64,000 bases of DNA from Brevibacillus centrosporus (GCF_003710815.1 NZ_RHHP01000045.1:1-64000); one strand, 5' to 3'. Positions 18,403-27,648 are shown, counted from the stretch's first letter. Notes: generated by a model from the letters alone, not told the origin. Numbers and translations: made by a program.

Positions 18403-18885
18403 TCAATGCGTTGGATTTTCTTGCAGAGTCGCCAGCTCACGATATTTTCCCTGTGAAAACAGCAAAGGCTCGCCCTCATTCAATCGAATCTCCGTTACTT
18501 CCCCGATGAACAATGTGTGATCTCCCGCCAGATGCTCAGCGACCACGTTGCACGTAATCGTCGCGATCGTTCCCTGGAGTACGGGCAGGCTGTCGAGTGT
18601 ATCGAATTTGACTTCCGTCTCCTCTTTCTTTTGACCGGCAAAAAGGGCCGACAACGCTTGCTGATTTTCCGCTAAAATGTTGACCGCATAACGCTTTGTC
18701 TGCTGGAGCCGATTGTGCATGTGTGCATGCAAACCGACAGAGACAAGCACAAGCTTGGGATTCAATGAGACCGAAACAAAGGCGTTTGCCGTCATGCCAT
18801 AGGGTCTTCCTTCAAACTCGGTGGTTATGACTGTGACCCCCGTGGCAAATTTGCCCATAGCTGTGCGAAACAACCGATCGTCCAT
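18403..18885 (-). CDS. flavin reductase, small component of the HpaB-type hydroxylase
   Basis: A 160-residue flavin reductase of the HpaC/PheA2 split-barrel family. FRTAMGKFATGVTVITTEFEGRPYGMTANAF is the classic N-terminal signature, followed by VSLNPKLVLVSVG and late GDHTLFIGEV. It uses NAD(P)H to make reduced FAD for the HpaB partners. ATG 18885 overlaps the HpaB stop in a TGATG junction, so it is translationally coupled to large component 2. The 36-nt longer frame has no support. Confidence 0.93.
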   Translation of the reverse strand: MDDRLFRTAMGKFATGVTVITTEFEGRPYGMTANAFVSVSLNPKLVLVSVGLHAHMHNRLQQTKRYAVNILAENQQALSALFAGQKKEETEVKFDTLDSLPVLQGTIATITCNVVAEHLAGDHTLFIGEVTEIRLNEGEPLLFSQGKYRELATLQENPTH

Positions 18886-20393
18886 CAGCGTACCAGCTCC
18901 TCTTTTCCGACGTTCACCCAATTGCTGTTCGTCCAGCCATTCAGATCGTAGTCACCCATCGCTTGCTCCACAAACGCTTTGAATTTAGCGGATTGGCCGG
19001 TAGCGTCCATGATTTTCAATGTTTCCAGACGGATGTTTTCGGTATTGCCGGCGTAATTCACCTCGTACAATTCGTGGCGGCCGCCGAACTCGCTCCCGAT
19101 CGCATCCCAAACCAGCTTCATCAACTTCACACGTTCTTCCGCGCTCACTCCAGAACCTTTATAGTAAACGTCCAGGTACTGGCGGATTTCAGGATTTTGA
19201 AAATCATGCGCGCTCGACGGCAATTGAATCAACCCACCGGCGACGACTTGTTCGAAGATGCTCTTAACCTTCAACCAGACCATCGGCGCCAGTACACGGT
19301 AGGATGCTCCTGCATTCGTTCCCGGCATGACGACCCCATTTGGTCCCATGGTCACCTCGGAGCACATGGCTGTGGAGAGTGCCCAGAAGGTGTTGCGCCA
19401 AGCAAGCACTTCACCGATATTCGCCTGAACACCTCTGAATTGATTGGTGCCAGACATCTCCGTCGCCTTCAGCAAGAGACCTGCCATAAAATCGAGTTTA
19501 ACTGCGAAACGGGTACAGCCATGAAGGGTAAAGCGGTTGAAAAAGCCGGTTTGAACGAAGAAGTTGTTTGTGACTTCTACATTTTTGTAGGTCAGGACGT
19601 CTTCCCAAGGAATGAACACGTTGTCGAGGACGATCACGGCGTCATTCTCATCGAAGCGGCTGGAGAGCGGATAATCAAAGGGTGTTCCATTTTTTGCTGC
19701 TGACAATTCATAGGATTGGCGGCTTATCATTTTCAGACCCGGCGCGTTCATCGGGACAAAAAAGATCAGTGCATGGCTTGTGTCGCCATCCCCAAGATCG
19801 GTCGCACCGTAGTTGGAGACGAAGTTATAATGAGTTAGCGCTGCTGCGGTTCCTACCATTTTGGCACCGCTTACAATAATCCCGTCATCACGCTCGGCTA
19901 CTGCGCGAACGAATGCATCTTTGTTTTCATGAAGCGGTTTGGAGCGGTCAATTTGAGGATTGACCAGCGTGTGGTTGCAGAACGGCAATTCTTTCACCGA
20001 TTTCTCGTACCATCTCTTCGCATTGCTCTCGAAACCTTTGTAGTATTCCGCGAATGGACCCAAGTGTGCGGTAAACGACGCTTTGTAGTCAGGGGTCCGC
20101 CCCATGTAGCCGTAGCTCAATCTGGACCATTCCGCAACCGCATCCCTCGATTCCAGCAGCTCTTTTGCACTCTTAGGTGCTTTGTAAAATTTGTGCGTAA
20201 GGTGTCCATCTTCTGTTTTTGTCGTCAATGCAGGAGCGGTTTGTGGGTCGTGCAAGGCATCGTACATGCGTTTAATCGATCTGGCAGAATTCTGGTATGC
20301 GGGATGAGAAGTGACATCCTCAATCTTCTCACCGTTCAAATACACCACTCGACCATCATTGAGACTGTCTAAATATTCTTTTCCGTTCATCAT
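18885..20393 (-). CDS. HpaB-family flavin-dependent phenol/4-hydroxyphenylacetate hydroxylase, large component 2
   Basis: A 502-residue large component, the first gene after the probable promoter. [71 protein letters not shown] and the AGNTENIRLETLKIMD end match HpaB/PheA1 enzymes. It shares the same landmarks as the protein at 14926-16488 with moderate divergence. Coupled directly to the HpaC-type reductase by a 1-nt stop/start overlap, so it is probably the main hydroxylase. ATG 20393 has a GGGGGGA ribosome site about 10 nt upstream. Converts a phenol to the catechol used by the dioxygenases. Confidence 0.93.
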   Translation of the reverse strand: MMNGKEYLDSLNDGRVVYLNGEKIEDVTSHPAYQNSARSIKRMYDALHDPQTAPALTTKTEDGHLTHKFYKAPKSAKELLESRDAVAEWSRLSYGYMGRTPDYKASFTAHLGPFAEYYKGFESNAKRWYEKSVKELPFCNHTLVNPQIDRSKPLHENKDAFVRAVAERDDGIIVSGAKMVGTAAALTHYNFVSNYGATDLGDGDTSHALIFFVPMNAPGLKMISRQSYELSAAKNGTPFDYPLSSRFDENDAVIVLDNVFIPWEDVLTYKNVEVTNNFFVQTGFFNRFTLHGCTRFAVKLDFMAGLLLKATEMSGTNQFRGVQANIGEVLAWRNTFWALSTAMCSEVTMGPNGVVMPGTNAGASYRVLAPMVWLKVKSIFEQVVAGGLIQLPSSAHDFQNPEIRQYLDVYYKGSGVSAEERVKLMKLVWDAIGSEFGGRHELYEVNYAGNTENIRLETLKIMDATGQSAKFKAFVEQAMGDYDLNGWTNSNWVNVGKEELVR

Positions 20394-20514
20394 TTTCGTA
20401 CAATCCCCCCATTTTGAATCGTTTTTTCATACCTGAATGTAAAATGAAACGCAGGAAATAATAGGGAACGTATCCCTCCTTTTATTGCGTTCTAATATGA
20501 GAGAGGTAGGTTCG

Positions 20515-20554
20515 TTGATATTGTCCTTATCGTAATGGACTGCCGTAATATCAA
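20515..20554 (-). promoter_or_regulatory. candidate promoter and operator of the catabolic operon
   Basis: Reading the minus strand, TTGATA (20549-20554) and GATAAG (20526-20531) are 17 nt apart and form a plausible -35/-10 pair about 125 nt before the first hydroxylase gene. The same stretch holds an inverted repeat: TTGATATT at 20515-20522 and AATATCAA at 20547-20554, 32 bp centre to centre (about three turns), with an inner GTCC/GGAC pair. This would suit a dimeric regulator such as the V4R/PucR protein, but no site is known to me. Confidence 0.4.
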
Positions 20555-20638
20555 GCAACGACACTATTAGTCTGAAAATTAAGTTATTTTAGACACTATC
20601 TGTTGGTCGAGGTCATCCGTCAAGCCGGTACATAGAAA

Positions 20639-20667
20639 AACACCGCCATTCAGAAGATGGCGGTGTT
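20639..20667 (-). terminator. Rho-independent terminator after the ABM gene
   Basis: AACACCGCCAT and ATGGCGGTGTT form an 11-bp perfect stem with a 7-nt loop, followed by TTTTTC on the minus strand. It separates the ABM monooxygenase transcript from the catabolic operon promoter. Confidence 0.85.
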
Positions 20668-20672
20668 GCTTG

Positions 20673-20960
20673 TTAGTTGATTGTTTTGAGCTTATGCACT
20701 TCTCTCGTTGCTACAATATCGGCGATATTTGCACGATATTCTTGATAATGGCTTGACTGGATATGGCTATCTACTGCTTCGTTGTCCTTCCATACTTCAT
20801 AGAGGACAAACGTACTGTTGTCGAGAGACTGGTGAAGGTCGTACCTGATACAACCGGCTTCCGCCCTCGAAGCTGTTTGTACCTTTTGGAGTTCCTGTAA
20901 CAATTGTTCTTCGAGGCCTTCCTTCGGCACTAAAATGGCTGTGATTACGATTGGTTCCAT
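20673..20960 (-). CDS. ABM-domain monooxygenase (YgiN-like)
   Basis: A 95-residue antibiotic-biosynthesis-monooxygenase fold protein. ITAILVPKEGLEEQLLQELQKV, GCIRYDLHQSLDN, FVLYEVWKDNEAVDSHIQSSHY and the final HKL form the usual ferredoxin-like dimeric alpha-beta barrel. Related proteins oxidise quinols or polyketide phenols without cofactor. It is a separate minus-strand unit just upstream of the aromatic operon, with its own terminator, so a role in quinol/quinone handling during aromatic breakdown is plausible but not shown. Confidence 0.85.
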   Translation of the reverse strand: MEPIVITAILVPKEGLEEQLLQELQKVQTASRAEAGCIRYDLHQSLDNSTFVLYEVWKDNEAVDSHIQSSHYQEYRANIADIVATREVHKLKTIN

Positions 20961-21105
20961 GTTGTTTGACCCTTCCCCTCACTACTTGTTTATCAGGTAT
21001 ATATTCTGCTTCCTGGCTCATTTCACCTTCCATACGATTGGCCAAAGTGCCTGGCAGTCACTCCTGATTGGGTGCATAAGCACTTCGCCTTCGTGGACCA
21101 TGGAA

Positions 21106-21223
21106 TCAGCACGAGCGTATTGTACAGGGCAGCCCACATGCGGCTATCGGTCAGGAATTGCTTATAATAGGCGAACCCGACAAAGTTCGAAAGGAAGTAC
21201 GTAATTAATGTCTTGAGGCTCAA
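21106..21223 (-). pseudogene. fragment of a sugar ABC transporter permease (MalF/UgpA type)
   Basis: A short minus-strand frame reads FVGFAYYKQFLTDSRMWAAL then YNTLVLI, which matches the early periplasmic loop and transmembrane entry of binding-protein-dependent sugar permeases (pattern FVGxxNYxxxxxDxxFWxALxNTL). The remaining membrane part is missing and the reading continues into unrelated sequence. It is a deletion scar of about 39 codons. Confidence 0.5.
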
Positions 21224-21328
21224 AGTTCTTTTTTAATGCGTTATAAATAAAAAGGTCATAATTTAATGTTATGAAACTTATTTGACCATCACTTTGATAG
21301 ATTAGGTATTGCCTTAAATACGGGATAA

Positions 21329-22006
21329 GTTCCTGTTTCTTTTAAGCAAGTATTTCGCGAGCTGTACCTGCCGAATGCGGATGAATTGGCCCACGCCACA
21401 CATTCACGCCGCTATGCGGGTTATCAGGTGCAGCCGAAGAAAACAGTCGCTCTCCTAGAGGGCAGACAGTGGACAGTCAGCTATGAGGAAGGCTTGCAAA
21501 AGGTCTTTTATTCCGAAAATCTGATTGCCAGTCTACATGCCATGGCGAACTGGTTCTCCCCTTCGGATACAAAAGCGCCTACCCTTGAGGTCATTCAATT
21601 TGTCGACCGCGCGACCTACAAGAACGTGGAGCTGAGTAAAGTTCCTCTCGTCCTTTTCTCAGAAGTCATGCGTGATGTCGATCTGGTGGTCAGCGTGGCC
21701 CATGTCGGCGGCGTTGATCCGGAAGCGAGCCTGACGACCGTCGAAATGCGCCGCGTCATCGTTTCGGAATCGCTGCGTCTTTTGAAGCTTGGCAACGTGC
21801 GTATCGATAGCAACTATGCTCGCATCGAAGGAAGCCTGGGAGAGTTCGCGGTTCATCTGGGCAGTGGCATGGTCTTCAAGCAGGCAACTGGTGCCCTGCA
21901 CATTATCCCGGTACACATGCAGCATCGTGGACGCCTTTTCCTGCCCTTCCTCGACGAAAATACGAAGATCAAGGACCCGCAAATATTAATGCAATTGCAA
22001 GGCTAG
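21329..22006 (+). pseudogene. 5'-truncated DUF4132-type protein, C-terminal part
   Basis: About 225 codons of open frame end at 22006. The frame is already homologous before its first usable start codon (PVSFKQVFRELYLPNADELA), so the gene is cut at its 5' end near 21329, where the frame meets a stop. EFAVHLGSGMVFKQATGALH and HIIPVHMQHRGRLFLPFLDE are hallmarks of the C-terminal domain of very large DUF4132 proteins (usually over 700 residues). No ribosome site precedes the internal TTG. The function of the family is unknown to me. Confidence 0.75.
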
Positions 22007-22014
22007 ATGGTTAG

Positions 22015-22038
22015 AAAACTTGGCTCCGCCAAGCTTTT
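22015..22038 (+). terminator. short terminator-like hairpin after the DUF4132 remnant
   Basis: CTTGGC and GCCAAG form a 6-bp stem with a 3-nt loop, extended by A-T pairs and followed by CTTTT. Weak T-run. The following stretch to 22297 contains further imperfect repeats (AAGGGCA/TGCCCTT) but no gene. Confidence 0.45.
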
Positions 22039-22297
22039 AGGTGGAGCCTTAGTACCCAAAGGGCACAAGTCTCGCTAACTCTCTTCGTTCGAAGTCTCAC
22101 TATGTTGCCCTTATACTGGCTAAGAATCTTATAAATTCTTACTGTACAAAAGGCCCCTCTGAGCAGTCAGGACAAAAGTCATATTTCCTTCTCGCTTGGA
22201 GGGGTATTTTAATAAATTTACAAAATAAGGAAGGTCTTTCTTTGTTTTGAAAGAACTATATCAAAGATTTGTAAATCAAAGAGAGGGTGAAGGAATT

Positions 22298-23857
22298 ATG
22301 AGGGTTAGAATAAGGCTTTTTCATTTTTGGGTAAGTCTCTTGCTGCTTGCGCTATCACTTGGTGGAGGCATCCGTGTGGCTCAGGCAGCCGAGCAAGAGG
22401 ACAGTCCCTACCAGCCCGTACTCTATGAGAACAGCAAATTCTTCCACATGTCCGCACCTGTCAGCTGGTTGACCATTACGATCAGCAAAGGCGACACGCT
22501 GCTAGCCACGATTACCACCTACGGAGAAGATCGCCGCTCCACCTGGGGCTACCAAACCTACCTCGATACGTCCCTCTTTCATAAAGGGGACATCATCACA
22601 TTCCAAATCTACGATCCTACCCAAGAAAAAACCTACACAGTCCCAGTCGAAGTGCAGCCGACCTCCTCTACCAAAACCACTCCTCCTACCAAACTGACAC
22701 CTATCAAAGAAAAGGATACCCAGATTCGCGGTGAAATCCGCGGCGAAGTTCTGTACGGTTTGAAATCTCTCGTAACCATCACACGAGATGACGAAACGGT
22801 GGCCCAAGGCATCACGTATGTCAACGACGACGATTCCCAGTCCTTCAACATTCCGTTGGCCGAAGGGGTATCCCTTCAAGAAGGTGACCAACTGGCATTC
22901 ACAGCGGAAACTCCCGGCTTCTTGCCCAGCGATTCCATCGAAGCGACCGTACATGCATCCGATTATTCTCCAGAAGATGAGGAAGCGGTCAACCAAGATG
23001 TCACTTGGCTGCAAGAGACGATGAGCTATATGGAATACGTACCGCCCAGAGTGGATCTTCCCACCGCAGGCATGAACGGGACAACGATCACTTGGTGGTC
23101 CAGCAAGCCTGACGTGATTGCCCCAACCGGGGAGATATCTCCCCCCAAGAAAGACGAAGAGTCCGTCACCCTGAAGGCAACCATCACCAAAGGGAACGCC
23201 TCCAAAGCAGTAGAATTTCGGGCCATTGTCCGAAAGCAAAAGGATTCCACGCCCCCGGTGACCACACTGCAGCTATGCGAGAAATGCACGCCCTCTGAAC
23301 AAGGCTGGTTCAATCAATCCGTCTCCTTTACACTGTCTGCCCAAGATGATCAATCTGGTGTGAAACAAACCGAGTACCAGCTGACCAAGAAAAAATGGGA
23401 GCGCTATAAAAAAGCCGTTTCCGTCAAAAAAGAGGGCATCTACCAGATTCAGTACCGCAGCACCGATCTTGCAGGCAATGGAGAAGAACCGCAAAAGCTC
23501 GAGCTAAAAATTGACAAGACTGCCCCAAAGCTTGACGTATCGGTCAACAAATCCAAACTGTGGCCCGTCAACCACGAGCTGGTTCCCATCCAGGTGAAGC
23601 TAAAGTATCACGATTCGTTGTCTGGGCTTCATTCCGTAGAGCTGGTATCCATCACAAGCAACGAAGCAGATATGAACCCGGATGATATTCAGGGAGCGGA
23701 TTACGGTACAGAAGACACCTCGTTCCTGCTCCGCGCAGATCGAACTGGGTCAGGCAAAAAGAATGCACCGCGCATTTACTCGATCACGTATGTGGCAAAA
23801 GATGCAGCAGGCAATGAGACGAAAAAAGTCGTGCAGGTAACCGTGCCGAAAAAATAA
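22298..23857 (+). CDS. secreted multi-domain Ig-like surface protein
   Basis: A 519-residue exported protein. Start ATG 22298 follows AAGGAATT; residues 1-30 form a signal peptide ending at VAQAAEQ. About 35-130 and 135-215 look like two beta-sandwich repeats; about 228-325 (DVTWLQETMSY, ITWWSSKPDVIAPTGEI) is an atrophied bacterial Ig domain; about 330-410 (ECxxC-like LCEKC, GWFNQSVSFTLSAQDDQSG, YRSTDLAGN) is an OmpL47/Fn3-like module, and a last module ends with YVAKDAAGNETKKVVQVTVP. No sortase motif, SLH domain or catalytic domain is seen. It probably acts in the cell wall or outside as an adhesion or scaffold protein. Confidence 0.8.
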   Translation: MRVRIRLFHFWVSLLLLALSLGGGIRVAQAAEQEDSPYQPVLYENSKFFHMSAPVSWLTITISKGDTLLATITTYGEDRRSTWGYQTYLDTSLFHKGDIITFQIYDPTQEKTYTVPVEVQPTSSTKTTPPTKLTPIKEKDTQIRGEIRGEVLYGLKSLVTITRDDETVAQGITYVNDDDSQSFNIPLAEGVSLQEGDQLAFTAETPGFLPSDSIEATVHASDYSPEDEEAVNQDVTWLQETMSYMEYVPPRVDLPTAGMNGTTITWWSSKPDVIAPTGEISPPKKDEESVTLKATITKGNASKAVEFRAIVRKQKDSTPPVTTLQLCEKCTPSEQGWFNQSVSFTLSAQDDQSGVKQTEYQLTKKKWERYKKAVSVKKEGIYQIQYRSTDLAGNGEEPQKLELKIDKTAPKLDVSVNKSKLWPVNHELVPIQVKLKYHDSLSGLHSVELVSITSNEADMNPDDIQGADYGTEDTSFLLRADRTGSGKKNAPRIYSITYVAKDAAGNETKKVVQVTVPKK

Positions 23858-23872
23858 CGAGGAAACAGGAAA

Positions 23873-23907
23873 AAGGCTTGCGTCCTGAAATTAGGAGCGC
23901 AAGCCTT
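23873..23907 (-). terminator. Rho-independent terminator between convergent genes
   Basis: AAGGCTTGCG and CGCAAGCCTT form a perfect 10-bp stem with a 15-nt loop. A TTTTTCC run follows on the minus strand, so it fits the phosphodiesterase pseudogene, and it may also end the plus-strand surface protein transcript. Confidence 0.8.
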
Positions 23908-23927
23908 CTTGCTGCAAATGAAATGCT

Positions 23928-25395
23928 TTATTGTTCTTCAAATAGCCCTTTTGGAATTTGGGCATCCCAGTTTTTCGGGATATCGGGTCGTAGAGCGCGT
24001 GCTACTACCGCAGCCGTATCCATATTCCTTACCTGAGACAGCTCGGTCCCCGGTTTGATGGAGGCACCTTTGGCTGCCCAGAAAATGGTCTGTTCTTCCT
24101 CGGAAGATCCACCATGCCCTGTTCCTTTTCCTCCATGATCCGTGGTGACGATGACCAAAGTATCCTCCATCAAGATTCTCTTCCAAGGCTTCAAGGATAG
24201 CTCCCACATTTTCATCCTCTTTTTGAAGCTGGTCGTAGAATTCCGGTGTGAAATAGCCGTGAGTGTGTCCGGCTCCAGCGGAATCCTCAATGATCCCGAT
24301 GTTGATAGAGCCCCACGTAGCGGAGGACGCTTGCGCCAGCTTTGGACGCTCTTGCTTCAGCAGCTTCATGTAGGACGGGTACGCGTTTTTCTCTGGATAA
24401 GGGGTAGCCGCTACGATATCGTTCGTCAATCCATGCTTCTCTGGTGTGACACCGTGCAGAATCGCTCCCCAGTTTTGCGCACTGATCGTGGGCAGCATCG
24501 CTTTGGCTTCAAAGGTTCCCGCGCCTTCTTCCATCAGCTTCAGGATATTCGCAGCATTTGCCTCCGGGTTTTTCACGGCATCGCCTGCTCCATCAATCCC
24601 GATGACCACGACCCGTTTGTAAAGGAACTCATCCTGATAAGGCGCCAGCTTGTCGCTCATCATTTTCAGGTCTTTTTGGTCTACCTTTTAGTCGTTGTTG
24701 ATATCCGCTGTCTGCGCTTTTGCCCATATTTTATCCTCCGATCGGCTACCCTGGTATTTTTCAATAGCTGTCAGATCATCCTCGCTAAGAGGCCATCTCC
24801 TGATACGTTAATTGAGTTTGTCACCGTGGCATCGGCTTTCGCTGTTTTGCTGCCATCGACGGTTTTTACCGTAATTTTTGCTTTTCCCGGCTTGCCGGCT
24901 ACAACCGTTGGGCGGCCATCCACCATGACGATCTTGGCAACCTCGATCTGCATCCACACCCGGAGTCTTCACCAAAAAGGAAACGGTGAAATCCTGATCA
25001 GCGCCAAACTTCAATTTATCATTCTCACCTAGATCAACCCAGGTTGCATTGTCTTTGGATGTCGATTGGAAGTGAACGGCTTTGCCCAATCCTTCACGAC
25101 CTTGTGCATACTTTGGTTTTCCGTGAACTTCTACAGGATAATGAGCATTTGAGCCATCCTCGATTTTGTTTTCAAACAGGAATCGATAGAGTTGCTTTTC
25201 AGGTGAAAGTTCTTTTACCATCGTCTCTTTTGCATGAACAGTTGCATTCAGATACGGGGCTTGTCCAACAACGCCACCCGTCATCAGAGTCGTAGCGGTC
25301 AGCAATGCAGCAAGCCCTTTTTCTACCTTGTAGATCTTCTCGCCGAGCTCATGTGGTAGGATACCAATCCTCCCTTTCCTTCTCCCTAATTGCAT
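23928..25395 (-). pseudogene. decayed secreted alkaline-phosphatase-superfamily protein with LamG, Big2 and dockerin parts
   Basis: Pieces of one large exported protein lie in order on the minus strand. 24808-25395: signal peptide-like start and half of a LamG/concanavalin domain (NATWVDLGENDKLKFGADQDFTVSFLVK is split here). A shift leads to 24771-24959, a Big2-like fragment (VAGKPGKAKITVKTVDGSKTA). A single-base loss at about 24789 leads to a dockerin-like stretch (DDLTAIEKY, ADINND) with an in-frame TAA at about 24688. 23938-24663 then carries the phosphodiesterase domain (VVVIGIDGAGDA), which shifts frame near 24170 into 23928-24290 (VIVTTDHGGKGTGHGG). At least four lesions plus internal deletions make it non-functional. 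Confidence 0.8.
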
Positions 25396-25693
25396 GCAGG
25401 CTGGAATGTTTTACCAAAATAATTGTAGAAGTGTATTGTAAAGCCTTCATGAAACGCAAAAGTAAAAACAGTAAATTTGATATTAATAACACATTTCAGG
25501 ACTTCAAATCACAACGAAACACATATTTTCTACCTACAACCAGGAGCCTACCGAAATGCTCCTGCTAGGGACTAAGACATAAAAAGCAGCTTGCCTAAGG
25601 GACAAGCTGCCTTACCTTTGGATTATTTCGGGAGAATGAATGATTGGATTTGCTTCGGTCTTTACATTTTCTTTACAGAGGTGCCCCATGACA
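25396..25693. other. gene-free stretch with hairpins
   Basis: No coding sequence is supported here. It holds the promoter side of the decayed phosphodiesterase gene, an imperfect dyad at 25541-25564 (CAGGAGC/GCTCCTG) and the terminator-like hairpin listed separately. The AT-rich part 25410-25520 shows no motif I recognise. Confidence 0.6.
25584..25612 (-). terminator. terminator-like hairpin
   Basis: AAGCAGCTTG and CAAGCTGCTT-like arms form a stem of about 8-9 bp; on the minus strand it is followed by TTTTT. It is about 130 nt past the ecsB end and may be a second, back-up terminator for the ecs operon. Confidence 0.55.
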
Positions 25694-25730
25694 AAGAGGC
25701 TTGACTACGCAACTGCTAGCCAAGCCTCTT
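25694..25730 (-). terminator. terminator of the lplA-ecsA-ecsB transcript
   Basis: AAGAGGCTTG and CAAGCCTCTT form a perfect 10-bp stem with a 17-nt loop 15 nt after the ecsB stop codon; the T-run on the minus strand is short (TTTG). Confidence 0.6.
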
Positions 25731-25745
25731 GCCCGATCTTTAGAA

Positions 25746-26897
25746 CTACCATTTCCACACGGCGAGTCCGATCAAAAGATTCACGGCCCCTTGCACGAGC
25801 AAAAGTACCCGTCGCACCCATACGGCCGCTGCCTTCCTCTGCTCTTCGTTGATAGGCAGCAAAAACGTCTGGCTGCGATGGCGTGCCTGTCCGCCCATTC
25901 CCTTCAGCTGACTTGCCGACATCAGGAGAAAGACCGCGATGACCGCCAGCTTCCCCAGCGCTCCGGGCAGAATCAAGATCAAGAGAGAGCTGATCACAAC
26001 CAATCGCAAGTAAATACCCGCGAGATCGTCCGATCGTAAAAACAGCTTCAAGTACAGGGTCCGTGCCGCGTTCGCTTTGCCATAAGGAATCAGCTGCGCT
26101 GTCCACAGCAGCCACCTTCGCGGCTTGACTCGCAGCTGCAGGGACGGAACATCCCGGAACTGATTGGCGATCTGGTAAAACCGCAGGCGCAGTCTGTTTT
26201 CCATCTCCAATAGTGAATACCACTGATATCGATGGCGTTTTACGATGGACTGGATACGAATCATTAACCAGACAAGCAGCACCATCCAGACAACGGCACC
26301 ATACGGGACGTGCTGGTAAGCAAGAAAGCTTCCCTGGCTGAGCATCCAGGCGAGCACGTAATACGTCAGGATAAATCGCGCCAAGGTGTAGCGGGTTTGG
26401 CGTTTTTTGTCCGGCAGGCGCAAAATGATCCAGCTACTGTACACATTCCAGCCCTTGAGGATCAACGGCACTCCCCAATACAGCCAGCCCTGTGCACCTG
26501 TCATCCCAACCTTCCCTTGATACACAGGCAAAAACAGCAGAAGGATGAGAAACAACCCGATACTTTGGACTACAAAATTATAGACCTGCGTCTTTTGAAA
26601 ATACCGATCCATTTTGGTCTCAGCAGGTGTCAAAAAGATCAGATCCGCCTCTAGCAAAAAGGTTCGATGCAGCGTTTTCGTCACAAAAAAGGCATATACC
26701 AGGGCAAGCAAATACGGGACGGGAACCCACGAAGGAATCGCCTGAACGAGACTCGGGTAGTAGTAGGCCAATAGCCCGCAAAGAAAGACGGCGACCATGA
26801 GCACGCCTCCGTTTGCCATATACTGACCGTAGCGGATTAGCTCAGCGGAAAACCGCTGCATTCGTTCGCGAAACAGCGCATCTACATCCATCATCAT
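25746..26897 (-). CDS. ecsB: ABC transporter permease EcsB
   Basis: A 383-residue integral membrane protein with about eight hydrophobic segments (around 30-48, 60-75, 110-128, 135-150, 180-200, 208-222, 300-335 and the C-terminal VLLLVQGAVNLLIGLAVW). Its start overlaps the ecsA stop by 4 nt, as in other Bacillales ecsAB operons. EcsAB affects secretion, regulated proteolysis and competence in Bacillus subtilis; the transported substrate is a peptide-like one at most by inference. FLTPAETKMDRYF is a characteristic stretch of the family. Confidence 0.88.
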   Translation of the reverse strand: MMMDVDALFRERMQRFSAELIRYGQYMANGGVLMVAVFLCGLLAYYYPSLVQAIPSWVPVPYLLALVYAFFVTKTLHRTFLLEADLIFLTPAETKMDRYFQKTQVYNFVVQSIGLFLILLLFLPVYQGKVGMTGAQGWLYWGVPLILKGWNVYSSWIILRLPDKKRQTRYTLARFILTYYVLAWMLSQGSFLAYQHVPYGAVVWMVLLVWLMIRIQSIVKRHRYQWYSLLEMENRLRLRFYQIANQFRDVPSLQLRVKPRRWLLWTAQLIPYGKANAARTLYLKLFLRSDDLAGIYLRLVVISSLLILILPGALGKLAVIAVFLLMSASQLKGMGGQARHRSQTFLLPINEEQRKAAAVWVRRVLLLVQGAVNLLIGLAVWKW

Positions 26898-27631
26898 TCT
26901 TCCTCGACCAGGTGCAAATAAATATCGTCCAGCGAGTGCCCCGTCATTCCCGTGGACTGGCGCAGCTCATCCAGCGTCCCCTGCGCTTTGATCCTGCCTT
27001 TATGCAAGATAATAAAGCGGTCGCAATACTTCTCCGCGGTAGCCAGAATATGGGTGGACATCAATATGCCTGCCCCCTGCTCTTTGCAGCGCGCAAGCCA
27101 AGTCAGCAGCGTACGGATACCCAGCGGATCGAGCCCGAGTATCGGCTCGTCTACGATGTAGAGCGAGGGCTGGACCATCAGTGCCATCATAATCATCAGC
27201 TTTTGGCGCATTCCTTTGGAAAATTGCTGCGGAAACCGATCCTTCGCTGCTTCCATGCGAAACTCTTTGAGCAGCGGAAGCGACCTTTCCTCCCATTCCT
27301 CTTTGGACAGGCCGTGACTCATCGCCGCCAGCTCCAGATGCTCCCACAGCGTCAATTCCTCATAGTAGATAGGGGATTCCGGGATGTAGGCGTACGCGTG
27401 ACGATACGAATCCGGATCATCGAAAAAGGTTCTTCCCGCTATGCTAATCTCCCCTTTTTGAGGCTCCAGCAATCCCAATATATGCTTGATTGTCGTGCTC
27501 TTCCCCGCGCCGTTCAATCCAATCAGCGCAACAATCTCGTTTTTTTGAATACGAAAGGAGACATCCTCGATTACTGCATGGCTAGCCGAATAGCCACCTG
27601 TGACCCCTTTAACTTCCAACAAGGCTGACAT
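26894..27631 (-). CDS. ecsA: ABC transporter ATP-binding protein EcsA
   Basis: A 245-residue ATPase. Walker A GLNGAGKS (residues 38-45), signature-like FSKGMRQK, Walker B LYIVDEPILGLDP and the switch His in MSTHIL are complete. FDDPDSYRHAYAYIPESPIYYEELT is typical of EcsA. It pairs with the membrane protein encoded immediately downstream (4-nt overlap). The lipoate ligase gene lies 17 nt upstream on the same strand, so the three genes probably share a transcript. Confidence 0.92.
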   Translation of the reverse strand: MSALLEVKGVTGGYSASHAVIEDVSFRIQKNEIVALIGLNGAGKSTTIKHILGLLEPQKGEISIAGRTFFDDPDSYRHAYAYIPESPIYYEELTLWEHLELAAMSHGLSKEEWEERSLPLLKEFRMEAAKDRFPQQFSKGMRQKLMIMMALMVQPSLYIVDEPILGLDPLGIRTLLTWLARCKEQGAGILMSTHILATAEKYCDRFIILHKGRIKAQGTLDELRQSTGMTGHSLDDIYLHLVEEE

Positions 27632-27648
27632 GGTGCCACCCCCTTTCC

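Noticed and set aside
20394-20638. Sigma-54 promoter for the catabolic operon, as in XylR/DmpR systems
   Set aside because: No TGGC-N8-TTGC pattern was found there and the regulator lacks a AAA+ domain.
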